Shown: in pieces, positions 1-8,205 of the stretch
How the letters are laid out: each line of letters starts with the position of its first letter
Numbering within the stretch: position 1 is the first letter of the stretch
DNA from: Bacillota bacterium
Lineage (GTDB): Bacteria; Bacillota; SHA-98; Ch115
Length of the DNA stretch: 64,000 nt
Direction of reading: 5' to 3'
NCBI GenBank assembly: GCA_013178415.1
Contig: JABLXA010000001.1
Coordinates: forward strand, 159,445 to 223,444
Translations under genes and position numbers: made by a program
The notes under the pieces: model-generated
What the model saw: the letters and a program-made list of their open reading frames with translations, nothing else
What the model was told of the DNA's origin: nothing
Database searches by the model: none

Positions 1-124
1 GACCGATGCCTAGATCTGCCCGCGCCTTTATCTGCCGCTTGAGGTCCAAATCACATTCCTGTCCATGACCGACCGCGAAGTGCCCCATAGTCGCGAACAT
101 AACCGTGAATGGCGATGTTATCAT
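1..124 (-). CDS. 5' end of an unrecognised gene, cut by the window edge
   Basis: A reading frame of 41 codons starts with ATG at 124 and runs without a stop off the left edge. It is preceded by a perfect AAGGAGG ribosome binding site (135-141 on the complement) at ten bases, which is the main reason to call it. The visible peptide begins MITSPFTVMFATMGHF and shows no motif that I can assign. Divergent from the thioesterase gene at 259, so both could share the short promoter region between 142 and 258. The function is unknown. Confidence 0.45.
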   Translation of the reverse strand, partial: MITSPFTVMFATMGHFAVGHGQECDLDLKRQIKARADLGIG

Positions 125-258
125 GGCTCTCAAGCCTCCTTACAGGTATGTTATGCCTCTTACATTGATCCGTTGTCGACATTCCGGATGGCACTGGCCA
201 GGATGATCTGTTATACTCAAATCTGAAAATCTAGCGGGGAAAAGGGGACTGCAGCGGC

Positions 259-696
259 ATGGCATATGAGCATCAATATGAGCGTGAATATGAGCGCGAT
301 CGTGATAACATGTGCTTTGCATGCGGCAAGGATAATCCAATAGGTCTCAAGCTGCGATTCGAACCAGATGGAGAGGAGCTCGTAGCGAGATTCATGACGC
401 GCAGGGAGTTTCAGGGGTATCCGGGTATTCTCCACGGTGGAATAGCTGGAACGATTCTGGACGATCTTATGGCTAATTTGTTCATTGTTAGAGGAATCCA
501 TGCCGTTACAGCCTCCATTGATATTAGTTTCCGCGTGCCCATTCCAATTGGCGAAATGATAACTGGGCGAGCAAGAATAGTCGATGATAGCGGGAGGATT
601 GCCGAAACTGAGGGGGAATTATATCTTCCTGATGGAAAAGTCGCGGTCAGGGCCAGGGGAAGATTTGCGAAATTGGGCAAGTTAAAGACCGAGTAA
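259..696 (+). CDS. PaaI-like hotdog-fold thioesterase
   Basis: Predicted acyl-CoA thioesterase of the 4HBT/PaaI hotdog superfamily. After a charged N-terminal stretch the protein has the CFACGKDNPIGL segment (about residues 19-30) typical of this subgroup, then the LHGGIAGTILDD segment (about 59-70), in which the HGG and the following acidic residue belong to the family's active-site helix, then a beta-strand-rich C-terminus. The length of 145 residues is normal. The first 17 residues come from a short tandem-repeat-like DNA stretch (ATATGAGC occurs three times), so translation could instead start at Met18 (310). The substrate cannot be inferred; the family hydrolyses diverse CoA thioesters in the cytoplasm. 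Confidence 0.8.
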   Translation: MAYEHQYEREYERDRDNMCFACGKDNPIGLKLRFEPDGEELVARFMTRREFQGYPGILHGGIAGTILDDLMANLFIVRGIHAVTASIDISFRVPIPIGEMITGRARIVDDSGRIAETEGELYLPDGKVAVRARGRFAKLGKLKTE

Positions 697-836
697 TCTA
701 AGCGTGAAGGTGGCAGCAGTTCAGGCAATCTCGGCTCTCAAATGGCGGAAATTCCGCCGCATTTACCCCATATTGGGATATTATGAGATAAACCATTCCT
801 GACAGGGAAGGTCATGGAACATATTGGGTTGAGATT

Positions 837-1643
837 GTGAGGTGGATGATTCAGTTGGATGAAATCGCAGTAGCGCGGAGAGCGGCAGAAGAAGCAGGGG
901 CTATTTTGAGGGAGAAACTTGATCATGTTCGCAACATAGAATTTAAAGGCGAGCGGGATCTTGTAACTGAGGCTGATAGGCTATCTCAAGAACGCATTAT
1001 CAGCATAATATCTGAAGCCTTTCCTGGTGACCGTATCCTATGTGAAGAGTCGCCCGATAAGAGCATCATTGGAAATCCGGGGCGTATCGAAGGAAGGTTA
1101 TGGATAATTGATCCTCTGGATGGCACGACTAACTTTGCCCACGGGCTCAGACTCTTCGCAATCTCAATCGCTCTCATGCAGGATGGGGAATTGGTAATGG
1201 GGCTGGTATCGGATCCAAATTCCCGCGAGATGGTTATCGCCAAAAAAGGGAAAGGTACATATCTTGGGGAGACCCGGATCAGGACATCGAAGACGGAAAG
1301 CCTTGACAAAAGCCTCCTCGCCACCGGATTCCCGTATCATATAACCAAATCGAAAGATAATAATATCAACCACTTCATAAATTTTACGTTCAAGACTCAG
1401 GCCGTAAGGCGCCTTGGTTCCGCGGCCCTGGCTCTCACCTATGTCGCTCTAGGCCGATTGGATGGTTATTGGGAGATAGGCCTTTCCCCATGGGACATCG
1501 CTGCAGGCATATTGCTAGTAAGAGAAGCCGGAGGCACAGTGTCTGATTTCAGTGGAGGGGTTTCCGATCCCTTTAAACGCCAGATTGTGGCATCAAATGG
1601 CTTAATTCATCCTGCTATGCTGGACACATTGAGGGCAGGATAG
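837..1643 (+). CDS. Inositol monophosphatase family phosphatase
   Basis: Mg-dependent phosphatase of the SuhB/IMPase/CysQ superfamily. Key motifs are GERDLVTEAD (metal site region), the CEESP glutamates, the signature WIIDPLDGTTNFAHG (about residues 88-102) and the C-terminal LSPWDIAAGILLVREAGG motif. The length of 268 residues is usual for the family. Members hydrolyse inositol-1-phosphate, fructose-1,6-bisphosphate or 3'-phosphoadenosine nucleotides; sequence alone does not separate these. The start is uncertain: GTG at 837, ATG at 846 or TTG at 855, the last having GAGGTGG at a good distance. It probably forms a small unit with the upstream thioesterase, although 140 bases separate them. 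Confidence 0.85.
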   Translation: MRWMIQLDEIAVARRAAEEAGAILREKLDHVRNIEFKGERDLVTEADRLSQERIISIISEAFPGDRILCEESPDKSIIGNPGRIEGRLWIIDPLDGTTNFAHGLRLFAISIALMQDGELVMGLVSDPNSREMVIAKKGKGTYLGETRIRTSKTESLDKSLLATGFPYHITKSKDNNINHFINFTFKTQAVRRLGSAALALTYVALGRLDGYWEIGLSPWDIAAGILLVREAGGTVSDFSGGVSDPFKRQIVASNGLIHPAMLDTLRAG

Positions 1644-1664
1644 AAGAGCCGCCCCGCCTCCGAG

Positions 1665-2564
1665 TCAGGAGCCTGTGGAATGATGGCTTATCAGCGCTAG
1701 GCGCCGTCCTGTGGGCGTTTCTGCAAGTCCTCCCTCCGCCGTCTCACGTAGAGCGCACGGGAGCATCCTTCCCACCTTCCCCATTGCTGATATGACCTCA
1801 TCGATGGGGATGACGCTTTTTATTCCGGCAAGGGCCATATCGGCTGAAGCGAGCGCCGCAGCAGCCGCTGTAGCGTTCCGTTTTACACATGGAACCTCCA
1901 CAAGCCCACCCACTGGATCACATACAAGCCCCAGAAGCCCCTTTAACGCTATGGCTCCTCCATGGCATACCTCATCAGGCCCCCCGCCTGCAAGCTCGAC
2001 CGCAGCGGCTGCCGCCATACAGGCTGCGCTCCCAATTTCAGCCTGACATCCTCCTTCGGCTCCGGAGAGCGAAGCCCTGGCAGCGATTACCTTCCCGACC
2101 CCGGCTGCTGTGAATAATGCTGCAATAAGCTCGTCATCGCCAGCCCCGACGGCTTCCGCCACAGTCAAGAGCACCCCAGGCAGCACACCGCATGAACCCG
2201 CCGTAGGCGCCGCCACTATCCTTCCCATCGCCGCGTTCACTTCAGCACATGCCATAGCGCGGGCAATGGCGAGGTCGAGCACAGTGCCGCCGATTAGGCG
2301 TCCCTGGGCCCTAGCTTCCTCTACCTTCCGGGCATCACCCCCGACAAGTCCGCCCATGCTTTCAAGATTATTATGGATTCCCCGTTCCACGGCAGAACGC
2401 ATAACATTGAGCGCGTCACCCATCTTGCGCCGCACATCAGAAACCGGGGCTCCGGATTCTGATACTTCATCCATCAGAACGATATCGGAAATCTTGCGCC
2501 CGGCATCAAGTGCCCGCCTTGCGAGCTCTGCGACAGAAGGCATGTCCCTGCTCATTTCAGTCAT
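1665..2564 (-). CDS. sdaAA: L-serine dehydratase, iron-sulfur type, alpha subunit
   Basis: Catalytic subunit of the oxygen-sensitive [4Fe-4S] L-serine ammonia-lyase, which converts serine to pyruvate and ammonia. It carries the family motifs PTAGSCGVLPG, EGGCQAEIG and CDPVGGLVEVPCVKRN, which supply the cluster-binding cysteines. I place the start at ATG 2564 rather than farther upstream, because this ATG overlaps the stop of the beta-subunit gene as ATGA (translational coupling) and gives 299 residues, the usual length. Cotranscribed with sdaAB. The two-subunit form is typical of Bacillota and consistent with an anaerobe. Confidence 0.95.
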   Translation of the reverse strand: MTEMSRDMPSVAELARRALDAGRKISDIVLMDEVSESGAPVSDVRRKMGDALNVMRSAVERGIHNNLESMGGLVGGDARKVEEARAQGRLIGGTVLDLAIARAMACAEVNAAMGRIVAAPTAGSCGVLPGVLLTVAEAVGAGDDELIAALFTAAGVGKVIAARASLSGAEGGCQAEIGSAACMAAAAAVELAGGGPDEVCHGGAIALKGLLGLVCDPVGGLVEVPCVKRNATAAAAALASADMALAGIKSVIPIDEVISAMGKVGRMLPCALRETAEGGLAETPTGRRLALISHHSTGS

Positions 2565-3277
2565 TTCCCTGCGGCTCCCTTCACCTGCCCAGTTACACAT
2601 GGGCGTTCCAGCACGATTTCCCGCACCCATGTTACATCCTTGAGTTGCGCGACCATGGAGATAAGATCAGGAGTCAGGGGCTGGTCCGTCTCTATGACCA
2701 TGAGAGCTTCTTCACCCTTTTTGCGCCGCGATACCTCCATTGTGGCGATATTCACGCCATATTTCGCTATGACCCCGGTGACAGCCGCGATGATCCCTGG
2801 CTTGTCAATATGCAGGACAAGCAGGGTAGGGTAATGACCTCTCAGCTCGAGTTCGAATCCGTTGATTTCCCTTATGACAGCTTCCCCGCCCCCTATCGAA
2901 GAACCGAGAACTGTGACCTTACCCAGGCCCTCGCCTTCCGCCATTATCAGAGTGGAATTTGGATGCACATCCCCGAGATCAGTGGCCGAAATTTCGATCT
3001 CGAGACCTGAATTCCTGGCTATTGAAAGTGCGTCACGCGCCCGCTCGTCATCGGTCGCAAAACCCAGGAGCCCGGCAACTATAGCTCTATCGGTTCCATG
3101 CCCGCGGAATGTGCGGGCAAATGAACCGTGTAGCTTTATTTCAGCCCTCTGCGGTGTGCCGCCGAGAACAGCCCGGACCATTCTCCCCAATTTCACAGCA
3201 CCCGCGGTATGTGAAGACGAGGGCCCGATCATAACCGGGCCTATTACATCAAATACACTCAGAAACCTGGCCATCAT
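2561..3277 (-). CDS. sdaAB: L-serine dehydratase, iron-sulfur type, beta subunit
   Basis: Beta subunit of the two-subunit iron-sulfur serine dehydratase. The N-terminal half shows SVFDVIGPVMIGPSSSHTAG, characteristic of the beta domain, and the C-terminal part (about residues 150-220) is an ACT domain (LLVLHIDKPGIIAAVTGVIA) that may sense serine or help subunit contact. GGGAGG lies just upstream; the second Met (3274) has slightly better spacing than the first. The 3' end overlaps sdaAA by four bases. Together with the hydrolase gene at 3397-4194 it could belong to one minus-strand unit. Confidence 0.95.
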   Translation of the reverse strand: MMARFLSVFDVIGPVMIGPSSSHTAGAVKLGRMVRAVLGGTPQRAEIKLHGSFARTFRGHGTDRAIVAGLLGFATDDERARDALSIARNSGLEIEISATDLGDVHPNSTLIMAEGEGLGKVTVLGSSIGGGEAVIREINGFELELRGHYPTLLVLHIDKPGIIAAVTGVIAKYGVNIATMEVSRRKKGEEALMVIETDQPLTPDLISMVAQLKDVTWVREIVLERPCVTGQVKGAAGK

Positions 3278-3396
3278 TTTCCTCCCAGCGCCATTTCAAG
3301 CTTGCCCATCCTGTGAGCTAACATACTATCTTCCCCTTTGTGGCTACTCCGGCCCCTTTTCCTCTTTCACCACCCCCAAATGCTCTATAAGAGTTA

Positions 3397-4194
3397 TCAT
3401 CCCAGGAGGTGCCGTACGAACCATTCAGTGGAATGCGTTATGACCTCCCGCTCCAGGGGTTCTGAATTGAATGTATGGTCGCCTCCTTTGATGATTACAA
3501 GTCTTGCATCCTCATCACTTCTGCTAATTCGCGCTGCTTCCAGGAAAGAATATGCCTGCTGATATGGCACGGTCTCATCAGAATCGCCATGCAGGATCAA
3601 GACCGGGGCAGAGCTCCTGGCGAGTTCATCTGCAGGCCTTGCCTTTACTACTCCCTCAAGGAAAGCGCGGCCTACAACGTTCCCTCTCATATCAACCCTG
3701 TCAGGGATTGGCCCACCCTGTAGCTCCTGCGTGAGCCCGAGGGTAGAGAAGTCTGCTGCCGCCGCCCAAAGCACACAGGCCTTTACCCTGCTATCGCGCC
3801 CGGTCACTGTTGCCGCTACCGTTCCGCCCATACTCAATCCTAGCACGCCCATTCTGTTTGGATCTAATTCCGGCCGTTCACTGAGGAAGTCAAGAGCCTT
3901 AATTGCATCAGAGATTTCGCCCTCAAGGGTCATTTCCGCAAAATCTCCTTCACTGTCCCCTGATCCCCTGAAGTCAAAGCGCAGAGCCGCAATGCCCTTG
4001 CTTACCAATGATTCCGCCATTTTCACAAAGATCCTGTGTGGTTCCACCTTTGTCCCAGTAAATCCATGAAAGATAGCCACTGCTGGAACGCGGCGGCCGC
4101 CACAACACCTATTCTGTTTTATGAAATCAGGCTCATGTAATACACCTATGATTTTTTGCCCTTGGTTGTAGAAGACTACGGGATCTCTCATCAT
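3397..4194 (-). CDS. Alpha/beta hydrolase (esterase/peptidase-like)
   Basis: Cytoplasmic serine hydrolase of the alpha/beta fold, closest in look to the small S9-like/BAAT/dienelactone hydrolase families. Visible elements are the oxyanion segment FHGFTGTK, the nucleophile elbow GLSMGG with its serine, the acid in LHGDSDETVP and the catalytic histidine in GGDHTFN near the C-terminus. Start chosen at 4194 because GGAGGG sits five bases before it; the longer frame from 4206 would include the ribosome binding site itself. The substrate is unknown. A Cys-Cys pair in a basic stretch (QNRCCGGRR) near residue 30 is an unusual insertion. Confidence 0.85.
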   Translation of the reverse strand: MMRDPVVFYNQGQKIIGVLHEPDFIKQNRCCGGRRVPAVAIFHGFTGTKVEPHRIFVKMAESLVSKGIAALRFDFRGSGDSEGDFAEMTLEGEISDAIKALDFLSERPELDPNRMGVLGLSMGGTVAATVTGRDSRVKACVLWAAAADFSTLGLTQELQGGPIPDRVDMRGNVVGRAFLEGVVKARPADELARSSAPVLILHGDSDETVPYQQAYSFLEAARISRSDEDARLVIIKGGDHTFNSEPLEREVITHSTEWFVRHLLG

Positions 4195-4294
4195 GATTCC
4201 CTCCATTATCTCGTATTCACGGGGAGATTCTCAGTATCCCTGATGGCGCCGCAATGGCAATACTGGGTCTTCTTTAGAATTCATTTGATTATTC

Positions 4295-4343
4295 GCGGTT
4301 GTAACAGGATTCCCTCCAAGCGGTTGTGATGGGATTCCCTCCA
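4295..4343. repeat. Short tandem duplication, 25-bp period
   Basis: Two consecutive copies of GCGGTTGTnnnnGGATTCCC followed by TCCA, at 4295-4318 and 4320-4343, differing mainly in the four bases at the n positions. It has no visible role. Confidence 0.7.
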
Positions 4344-4516
4344 GCGGGAAAATTTTTCTCGCCCATCCGGTCGCTCCCGTAGAGCTTCCCTTGATTTTCA
4401 TTCCTCGGTATGCCTTGCTGCGTGGAGAGGCTTCCATTTTTATATGATGCACCATTGGCATAGACCTTGCGTGAATGTCTATTTAGCCTGTGCGTTGTAT
4501 TTCGGTCCGGCAGTTA

Positions 4517-4546
4517 TTGCCATTGAGTGGGTGAGACGCATAATAG
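4517..4546 (+). promoter_or_regulatory. Candidate sigma-A promoter of the flg operon
   Basis: TTGCCA (4517-4522), an 18-base spacer and TAATAG (4541-4546) lie 30 bases before flgF. A clear sigma-28 type promoter was not seen. The AAGGAGG ribosome binding site of flgF follows at 4561-4567. Confidence 0.4.
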
Positions 4547-4575
4547 AGGGAGTGCCTGCGAAGGAGGTGGAATAA

Positions 4576-5409
4576 ATGCTTCGAGGCCTTTATGCAGCAG
4601 CCTCAGGAATGCTTGCGAGGGGCATCTGGCAGGACATAACCGCAAATAATCTGGCCAATCTGACGACTCCTGGATTTAAGCGAGACTTCCCTATCTTCAA
4701 GACTTTTGCTGATATGCTTGCATCCCGTATAACTGATATCGTCCCTGATCGCGCTAATTTAAAGAGCCCAGGGTTGATGCGTTTGAATTACAGGGAAAGG
4801 GTCCCTATCGGGACTTTAGGAATGGGAACTGATTTTGAAGGGATCGCGACAGACCTCTCTCAGGGACCCCTTGTTGAGACCGGCAACCCGCTCGACCTGG
4901 CCATAGATGGGGATGGGTTCTTTGTGGTCCAGACTCCGGCAGGAGAACGATATACCAGGTCCGGGTCGTTTTCCCTGGACAACCTGGGGCACTTGGTGAC
5001 TCAAGAGGGATTCATGGTAATGGGAGAAAATGGGCCGATAGCGCTTCCCATACATGGTCCTCAGGCTATTAAGGGAATTGAGGTGACGGAGACCGGGGCC
5101 ATACTCGTTTCGGGAAAACCTGTTGCGCAATTGAGGATCGTGCGGTTTCAAAATCCGATCGATATCGTGAAAGAAGGCAATGGGCTATTCAGGCTGGCTC
5201 AGGGGACCGCTGTTGCTCAGGTCCAGCCTCAGCCAGCTGGTTTCTCCTTGATGGTAAAACAGGGGTTTCTCGAGATGTCCAATTCGGATCCAATAACCGA
5301 ACTCGTTTCAATGATCGAGTGCCTTAGGGCCTATGAGACCAACCAAAAGGCGATAGCATTCTTTGATCAGACACTGGAGAAGGCCGTAAATGAGGTAGGG
5401 AGAGGATGA
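4576..5409 (+). CDS. flgF: Flagellar basal-body rod protein FlgF
   Basis: Proximal rod protein of the flagellum, exported through the flagellar type III apparatus. The N-terminus has the rod/hook signature (MLRGLYAAASGM, then DITANNLANLTTPGFKR), the middle has the GNPLDLAIDGDGFFVVQ and YTRSGSFSLD segments shared by FlgE/F/G, and the C-terminus ends with a coiled helix (QGFLEMSN, then LRAYETNQKAI). It starts the operon and is followed by flgG. In monoderm Bacillota the equivalent is often called FlhO; with flgH and flgI present the FlgF name is preferred. The gene ends inside a 17-base duplicated segment. Confidence 0.9.
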   Translation: MLRGLYAAASGMLARGIWQDITANNLANLTTPGFKRDFPIFKTFADMLASRITDIVPDRANLKSPGLMRLNYRERVPIGTLGMGTDFEGIATDLSQGPLVETGNPLDLAIDGDGFFVVQTPAGERYTRSGSFSLDNLGHLVTQEGFMVMGENGPIALPIHGPQAIKGIEVTETGAILVSGKPVAQLRIVRFQNPIDIVKEGNGLFRLAQGTAVAQVQPQPAGFSLMVKQGFLEMSNSDPITELVSMIECLRAYETNQKAIAFFDQTLEKAVNEVGRG

Positions 5410-5430
5410 GCAAGTAGGGAGAGGATGAGC
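5395..5430 (+). repeat. 17-bp direct duplication over the flgF stop
   Basis: GTAGGGAGAGGATGAGC occurs at 5395-5411 and again at 5414-5430, separated by two bases. The first copy contains the flgF stop codon; the second lies in the spacer to flgG. Confidence 0.9.
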
Positions 5431-5529
5431 CGCGGCTGCCATAGATCTGCCGGTAGGACGGTTTTGCCTGTCAGGAGTCATTCAGCATATGGATACATTT
5501 AAATCTCATAAATCAGGAGTGATGGTGTC

Positions 5530-6318
5530 ATGATGCGCGCATTGTGGTCGGCGGCAACTGGTATGCTGGCCAAACAACTAAACATGGATGTCATCGCAAA
5601 TAACCTGGCAAATCTGAATACCGCGGGTTTCAAAAAGAGCAGGGTGGATTTTCAAGATTTGATGTATCAAAATCTTAGAGCTCCCGGAACTACAGTAGCG
5701 GAAGGGGCTAAGGTTCCAAGCGGCATTCAGGTTGGGCTCGGCACCCGCCCGGCGGCAATACAGAGGATCTTTTCACAGGGAGATTTTGTCCAGACCGAGA
5801 ATCCTCTCGATCTGGTAATCGAAGGGGATGGATTCTTTCAGGTGCTAATGCCTGATGGATCCATCGCATATACACGGGATGGCGCATTCAAGATGGATAG
5901 TGAAGGACGCATCGTGACGTCCGATGGCATGCCTATCGAGCCAGAACTAGTGATTCCGCCTGACGCGGTCAATATTACCATAGGTAGCGATGGGACTGTA
6001 TCTGTCATGTTGGCTGGCCAAGAGCAGCCAAATGAAATAGGCAAGATCGAAATTGCAAAGTTTGTCAACCCTGCCGGGCTCACCAGTATAGGGCGCAACC
6101 TCTTCAGGAGCACAGCAGCTTCAGGGCAACCGATGGTCGGCACGCCGGGCCTAGAGGGATTCGGGACAATAAGTCAGGGCTTTCTAGAAATGTCCAATGT
6201 AAAAGTAGTGGAAGAGATGGTCAACATGATCATCGCGCAACGGGCATACGAGGTTAATTCCAAGGCGATTCAGACTTCAGATGATATGCTAGCAATCGCC
6301 AACAATTTGAAACGATAG
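5530..6318 (+). CDS. flgG: Flagellar basal-body distal rod protein FlgG
   Basis: Distal rod protein, the structure around which the P and L rings assemble. It has the N-terminal [20 protein letters not shown] and [18 protein letters not shown] signature, the [15 protein letters not shown] segment, and the conserved C-terminal [20 protein letters not shown] and [18 protein letters not shown] helices. The length of 262 residues is the normal FlgG length. AGGAG is found about ten bases before the start. The paralog FlgF lies directly upstream; together they form the rod segment. Confidence 0.97.
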   Translation: MMRALWSAATGMLAKQLNMDVIANNLANLNTAGFKKSRVDFQDLMYQNLRAPGTTVAEGAKVPSGIQVGLGTRPAAIQRIFSQGDFVQTENPLDLVIEGDGFFQVLMPDGSIAYTRDGAFKMDSEGRIVTSDGMPIEPELVIPPDAVNITIGSDGTVSVMLAGQEQPNEIGKIEIAKFVNPAGLTSIGRNLFRSTAASGQPMVGTPGLEGFGTISQGFLEMSNVKVVEEMVNMIIAQRAYEVNSKAIQTSDDMLAIANNLKR

Positions 6319-6443
6319 AGTTGAGACGGTCATTTATTGTCGTCCGTAGCCTGCATCGTTTGTGGATGAAGTTCATTGCCGTTGGAGATCTATCAAGAGG
6401 TTTCCCTGCCCATGAGGCAGTTGCCCGTCAGGAGGGAAGGGGA

Positions 6444-7433
6444 ATGTCGCTCCGGTTAGCTATAGCCTGCGTGATCATTCTTGTGGCAGCCAATTGTGTC
6501 GCGGCTGCTGTTACATCTGCGCAGCAGGACCCCAACCGGGCTATGGTTCTAATCCAGAGTCCGGTGGAAGTTGACGGTCCGTGGATCAAACTTGGCGATA
6601 TCGCGAAGATCGATGGGCAGCCGACGGAGCTCATTTCGACATTGAAGGATATAGAGATCGGGCGGGCCGCCCTTCCAGGCTATACAAGGATAATCACGCT
6701 AGATTCGATCAAGGTTCGCCTGAGACAGGCCAGGGTGGATCTCGGGCGAGTCGAAGTTCGCGCTCCGGATGACATCACTATTCTCACTAGAGCTATCACT
6801 GTCTCAGGGCGAGATATCGCCGAAGAAGCCAGGAGATTTGTAGCGGAAACGGCCGCGCAGCCGGGAGTAGACGTGAAAGTCGAGATCTCCAGAATCCCCG
6901 GGGATTTGTACCTTCCGGTTGGGCAACCCAATTTCCAGGTGAAAACCACATCAACCAGCAAATTCCCTGGCAGGACTACTTTGATGGTGGCGATATTCCT
7001 GGATGGGGTCCAGTGCAAGCTAGTGCCGGTTTCGGTCGACGTGAGGTTTATCGCCCCTGTTGTGGTGGCCTCGAGGACAATTCAAAGGTATGAGGTTATA
7101 AACCCCGACATGGTGAGGGTGGAGAAGCAGGAGATACATAACCCCAATAGTCTGGCGGCCTCAACCGTCGAGGATGTTTTAGGGAAGGTAGCGAGCCGTA
7201 CTATACCAGCTGGTTCTGTGATCGAGCGTGACATCATCGCCAATCCCCCGGTGATAAGCCGGGGTATGAGAGTCACAATTGTCGCGACAAGAGGAAGTGT
7301 AACCATAACTGCCTCAGGGGAGGCCCTCGAGGATGGACAGGTGGGGCAGATCATCAGGGTCAAGAATTTGGACACTGCTCGTCAGGTTCAAGCCATTGTG
7401 CGCGATTCCTCAACGGTGGAGGTGAGTCTGTGA
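6444..7433 (+). CDS. flgA: Flagellar P-ring assembly chaperone FlgA
   Basis: Periplasmic chaperone that assists FlgI polymerisation into the P ring. The start at 6444 is supported by AGGAGGG (6430-6436) and by a following signal peptide (LRLAIACVIILVAANCVAAA); the frame stays open upstream to a TTG at 6321, but that extension has no signal features. The C-terminal half holds the SAF-like/FlgA domain, with TIQRYEVINPDMVRVEK, the AASRTIPAG-like segment and VRDSSTVEVSL at the end. The stop overlaps the flgH start as GTGA. FlgA is expected only in flagella with a peptidoglycan ring, i.e. in diderm cells. Confidence 0.9.
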   Translation: MSLRLAIACVIILVAANCVAAAVTSAQQDPNRAMVLIQSPVEVDGPWIKLGDIAKIDGQPTELISTLKDIEIGRAALPGYTRIITLDSIKVRLRQARVDLGRVEVRAPDDITILTRAITVSGRDIAEEARRFVAETAAQPGVDVKVEISRIPGDLYLPVGQPNFQVKTTSTSKFPGRTTLMVAIFLDGVQCKLVPVSVDVRFIAPVVVASRTIQRYEVINPDMVRVEKQEIHNPNSLAASTVEDVLGKVASRTIPAGSVIERDIIANPPVISRGMRVTIVATRGSVTITASGEALEDGQVGQIIRVKNLDTARQVQAIVRDSSTVEVSL

Positions 7434-8146
7434 TCCCTATGTATAGGGCTGCGCCATCATTTTTGGCTAGCAGATCGTGTGTGGTCCCGATTTATAAGGC
7501 GAGATTTGGGAAGCGTGCGGGATTCGGGAAGCCAGAAACGATATATGTTTCGCACGCGGCGCTGGCGATTATCTTCGGTTTGTCTCTATGTGCCGCCTTT
7601 TTCACATCACCGTGTTCGGCCACTTCCTTGTGGAAAGAGGGGACAGCCTCCTTGTTTTGTGACCTCAAGGCCAGGAATGTTGGGGATGTGCTGACTGTCC
7701 TGATAGCCGAGAAAGCCGTTGCCAGCAATAAAGCTGAGACCTCCTCCGGCAAGGATGCCAGTCTTTCTGCGGCCCAGGGATCCGGGCTTCTATCGTTTTT
7801 GCCGGAAGCTGGGCTCGGCGTGAGTTCAAGCGCCAGCTCCGGTAAATCTACAACTCGCTCGGGCAATCTAGTGGCTAAAATGACAGCTCAGGTGATCGAA
7901 GTGCTCCCCAATGGATATCTCAGGATCCAGGGGACTCAAGGACTGATCATCAACAAGGAAAGGCAGAATATCGTAATCACTGGGATTGTCCGACCGCAGG
8001 ATGTGGCCTCAGACAATACGGTTTTATCAACGTATATCGCGGATGCTGAAATCAGGTACGAAGGGACAATAGAGGCTTCTAGCCGTCCTGGGATTTTGGG
8101 CTATCTGCAACGATTCTTCACCGGACTTATAAACTTGATATTTTGA
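7430..8146 (+). CDS. flgH: Flagellar L-ring protein FlgH
   Basis: Outer-membrane ring protein. The C-terminal two thirds match the family: SLF.D.KARNVGDVLTVLIAE, many Ser/Ala-rich residues, then VIEVLPNGYLRIQGTQ, IVITGIVRPQDVASDNTV and IADAEIRYEG. The N-terminus is long (about 41 residues, basic) before the hydrophobic signal segment at about residues 42-60; cleavage after CSA by signal peptidase I is plausible. No standard lipobox is visible, although classical FlgH is a lipoprotein. GTG start with GGAGG seven bases upstream, overlapping the flgA stop. Its presence argues for an outer membrane. Confidence 0.92.
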   Translation: MIPMYRAAPSFLASRSCVVPIYKARFGKRAGFGKPETIYVSHAALAIIFGLSLCAAFFTSPCSATSLWKEGTASLFCDLKARNVGDVLTVLIAEKAVASNKAETSSGKDASLSAAQGSGLLSFLPEAGLGVSSSASSGKSTTRSGNLVAKMTAQVIEVLPNGYLRIQGTQGLIINKERQNIVITGIVRPQDVASDNTVLSTYIADAEIRYEGTIEASSRPGILGYLQRFFTGLINLIF

Positions 8147-8205
8147 ATCAATTCTGGCAAATCTTGATTGCCTTGCCCCAGGGCTTATTGGTATTGAGGA
8201 AGCTT

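Larger units (their letters stand above)
4207..4575. other. Intergenic region before the flagellar operon
   Basis: No gene is convincing here. A 76-codon minus-strand frame (4231-4461) lacks a ribosome binding site and known motifs. The stretch holds a 24-base direct repeat (4295-4318 and 4320-4343, four mismatches) and, nearer the flagellar genes, a plausible promoter. Confidence 0.6.

Noticed and set aside
2110-2643. 177-codon plus-strand frame opposite sdaAA
   Set aside because: Antisense shadow of a clear serine dehydratase gene with low-complexity Ser/Pro/Ala composition.
4231-4461. 76-codon minus-strand frame before the flagellar operon
   Set aside because: No ribosome binding site or motif, and the frame includes a tandem DNA duplication.
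7580-7630. Lipobox in FlgH
   Set aside because: The cysteines in GLSLC and SPCSA do not have the small residue at -1 and the Leu-like residue at -3 needed for a standard lipobox; left as an open question, not annotated as a lipoprotein.
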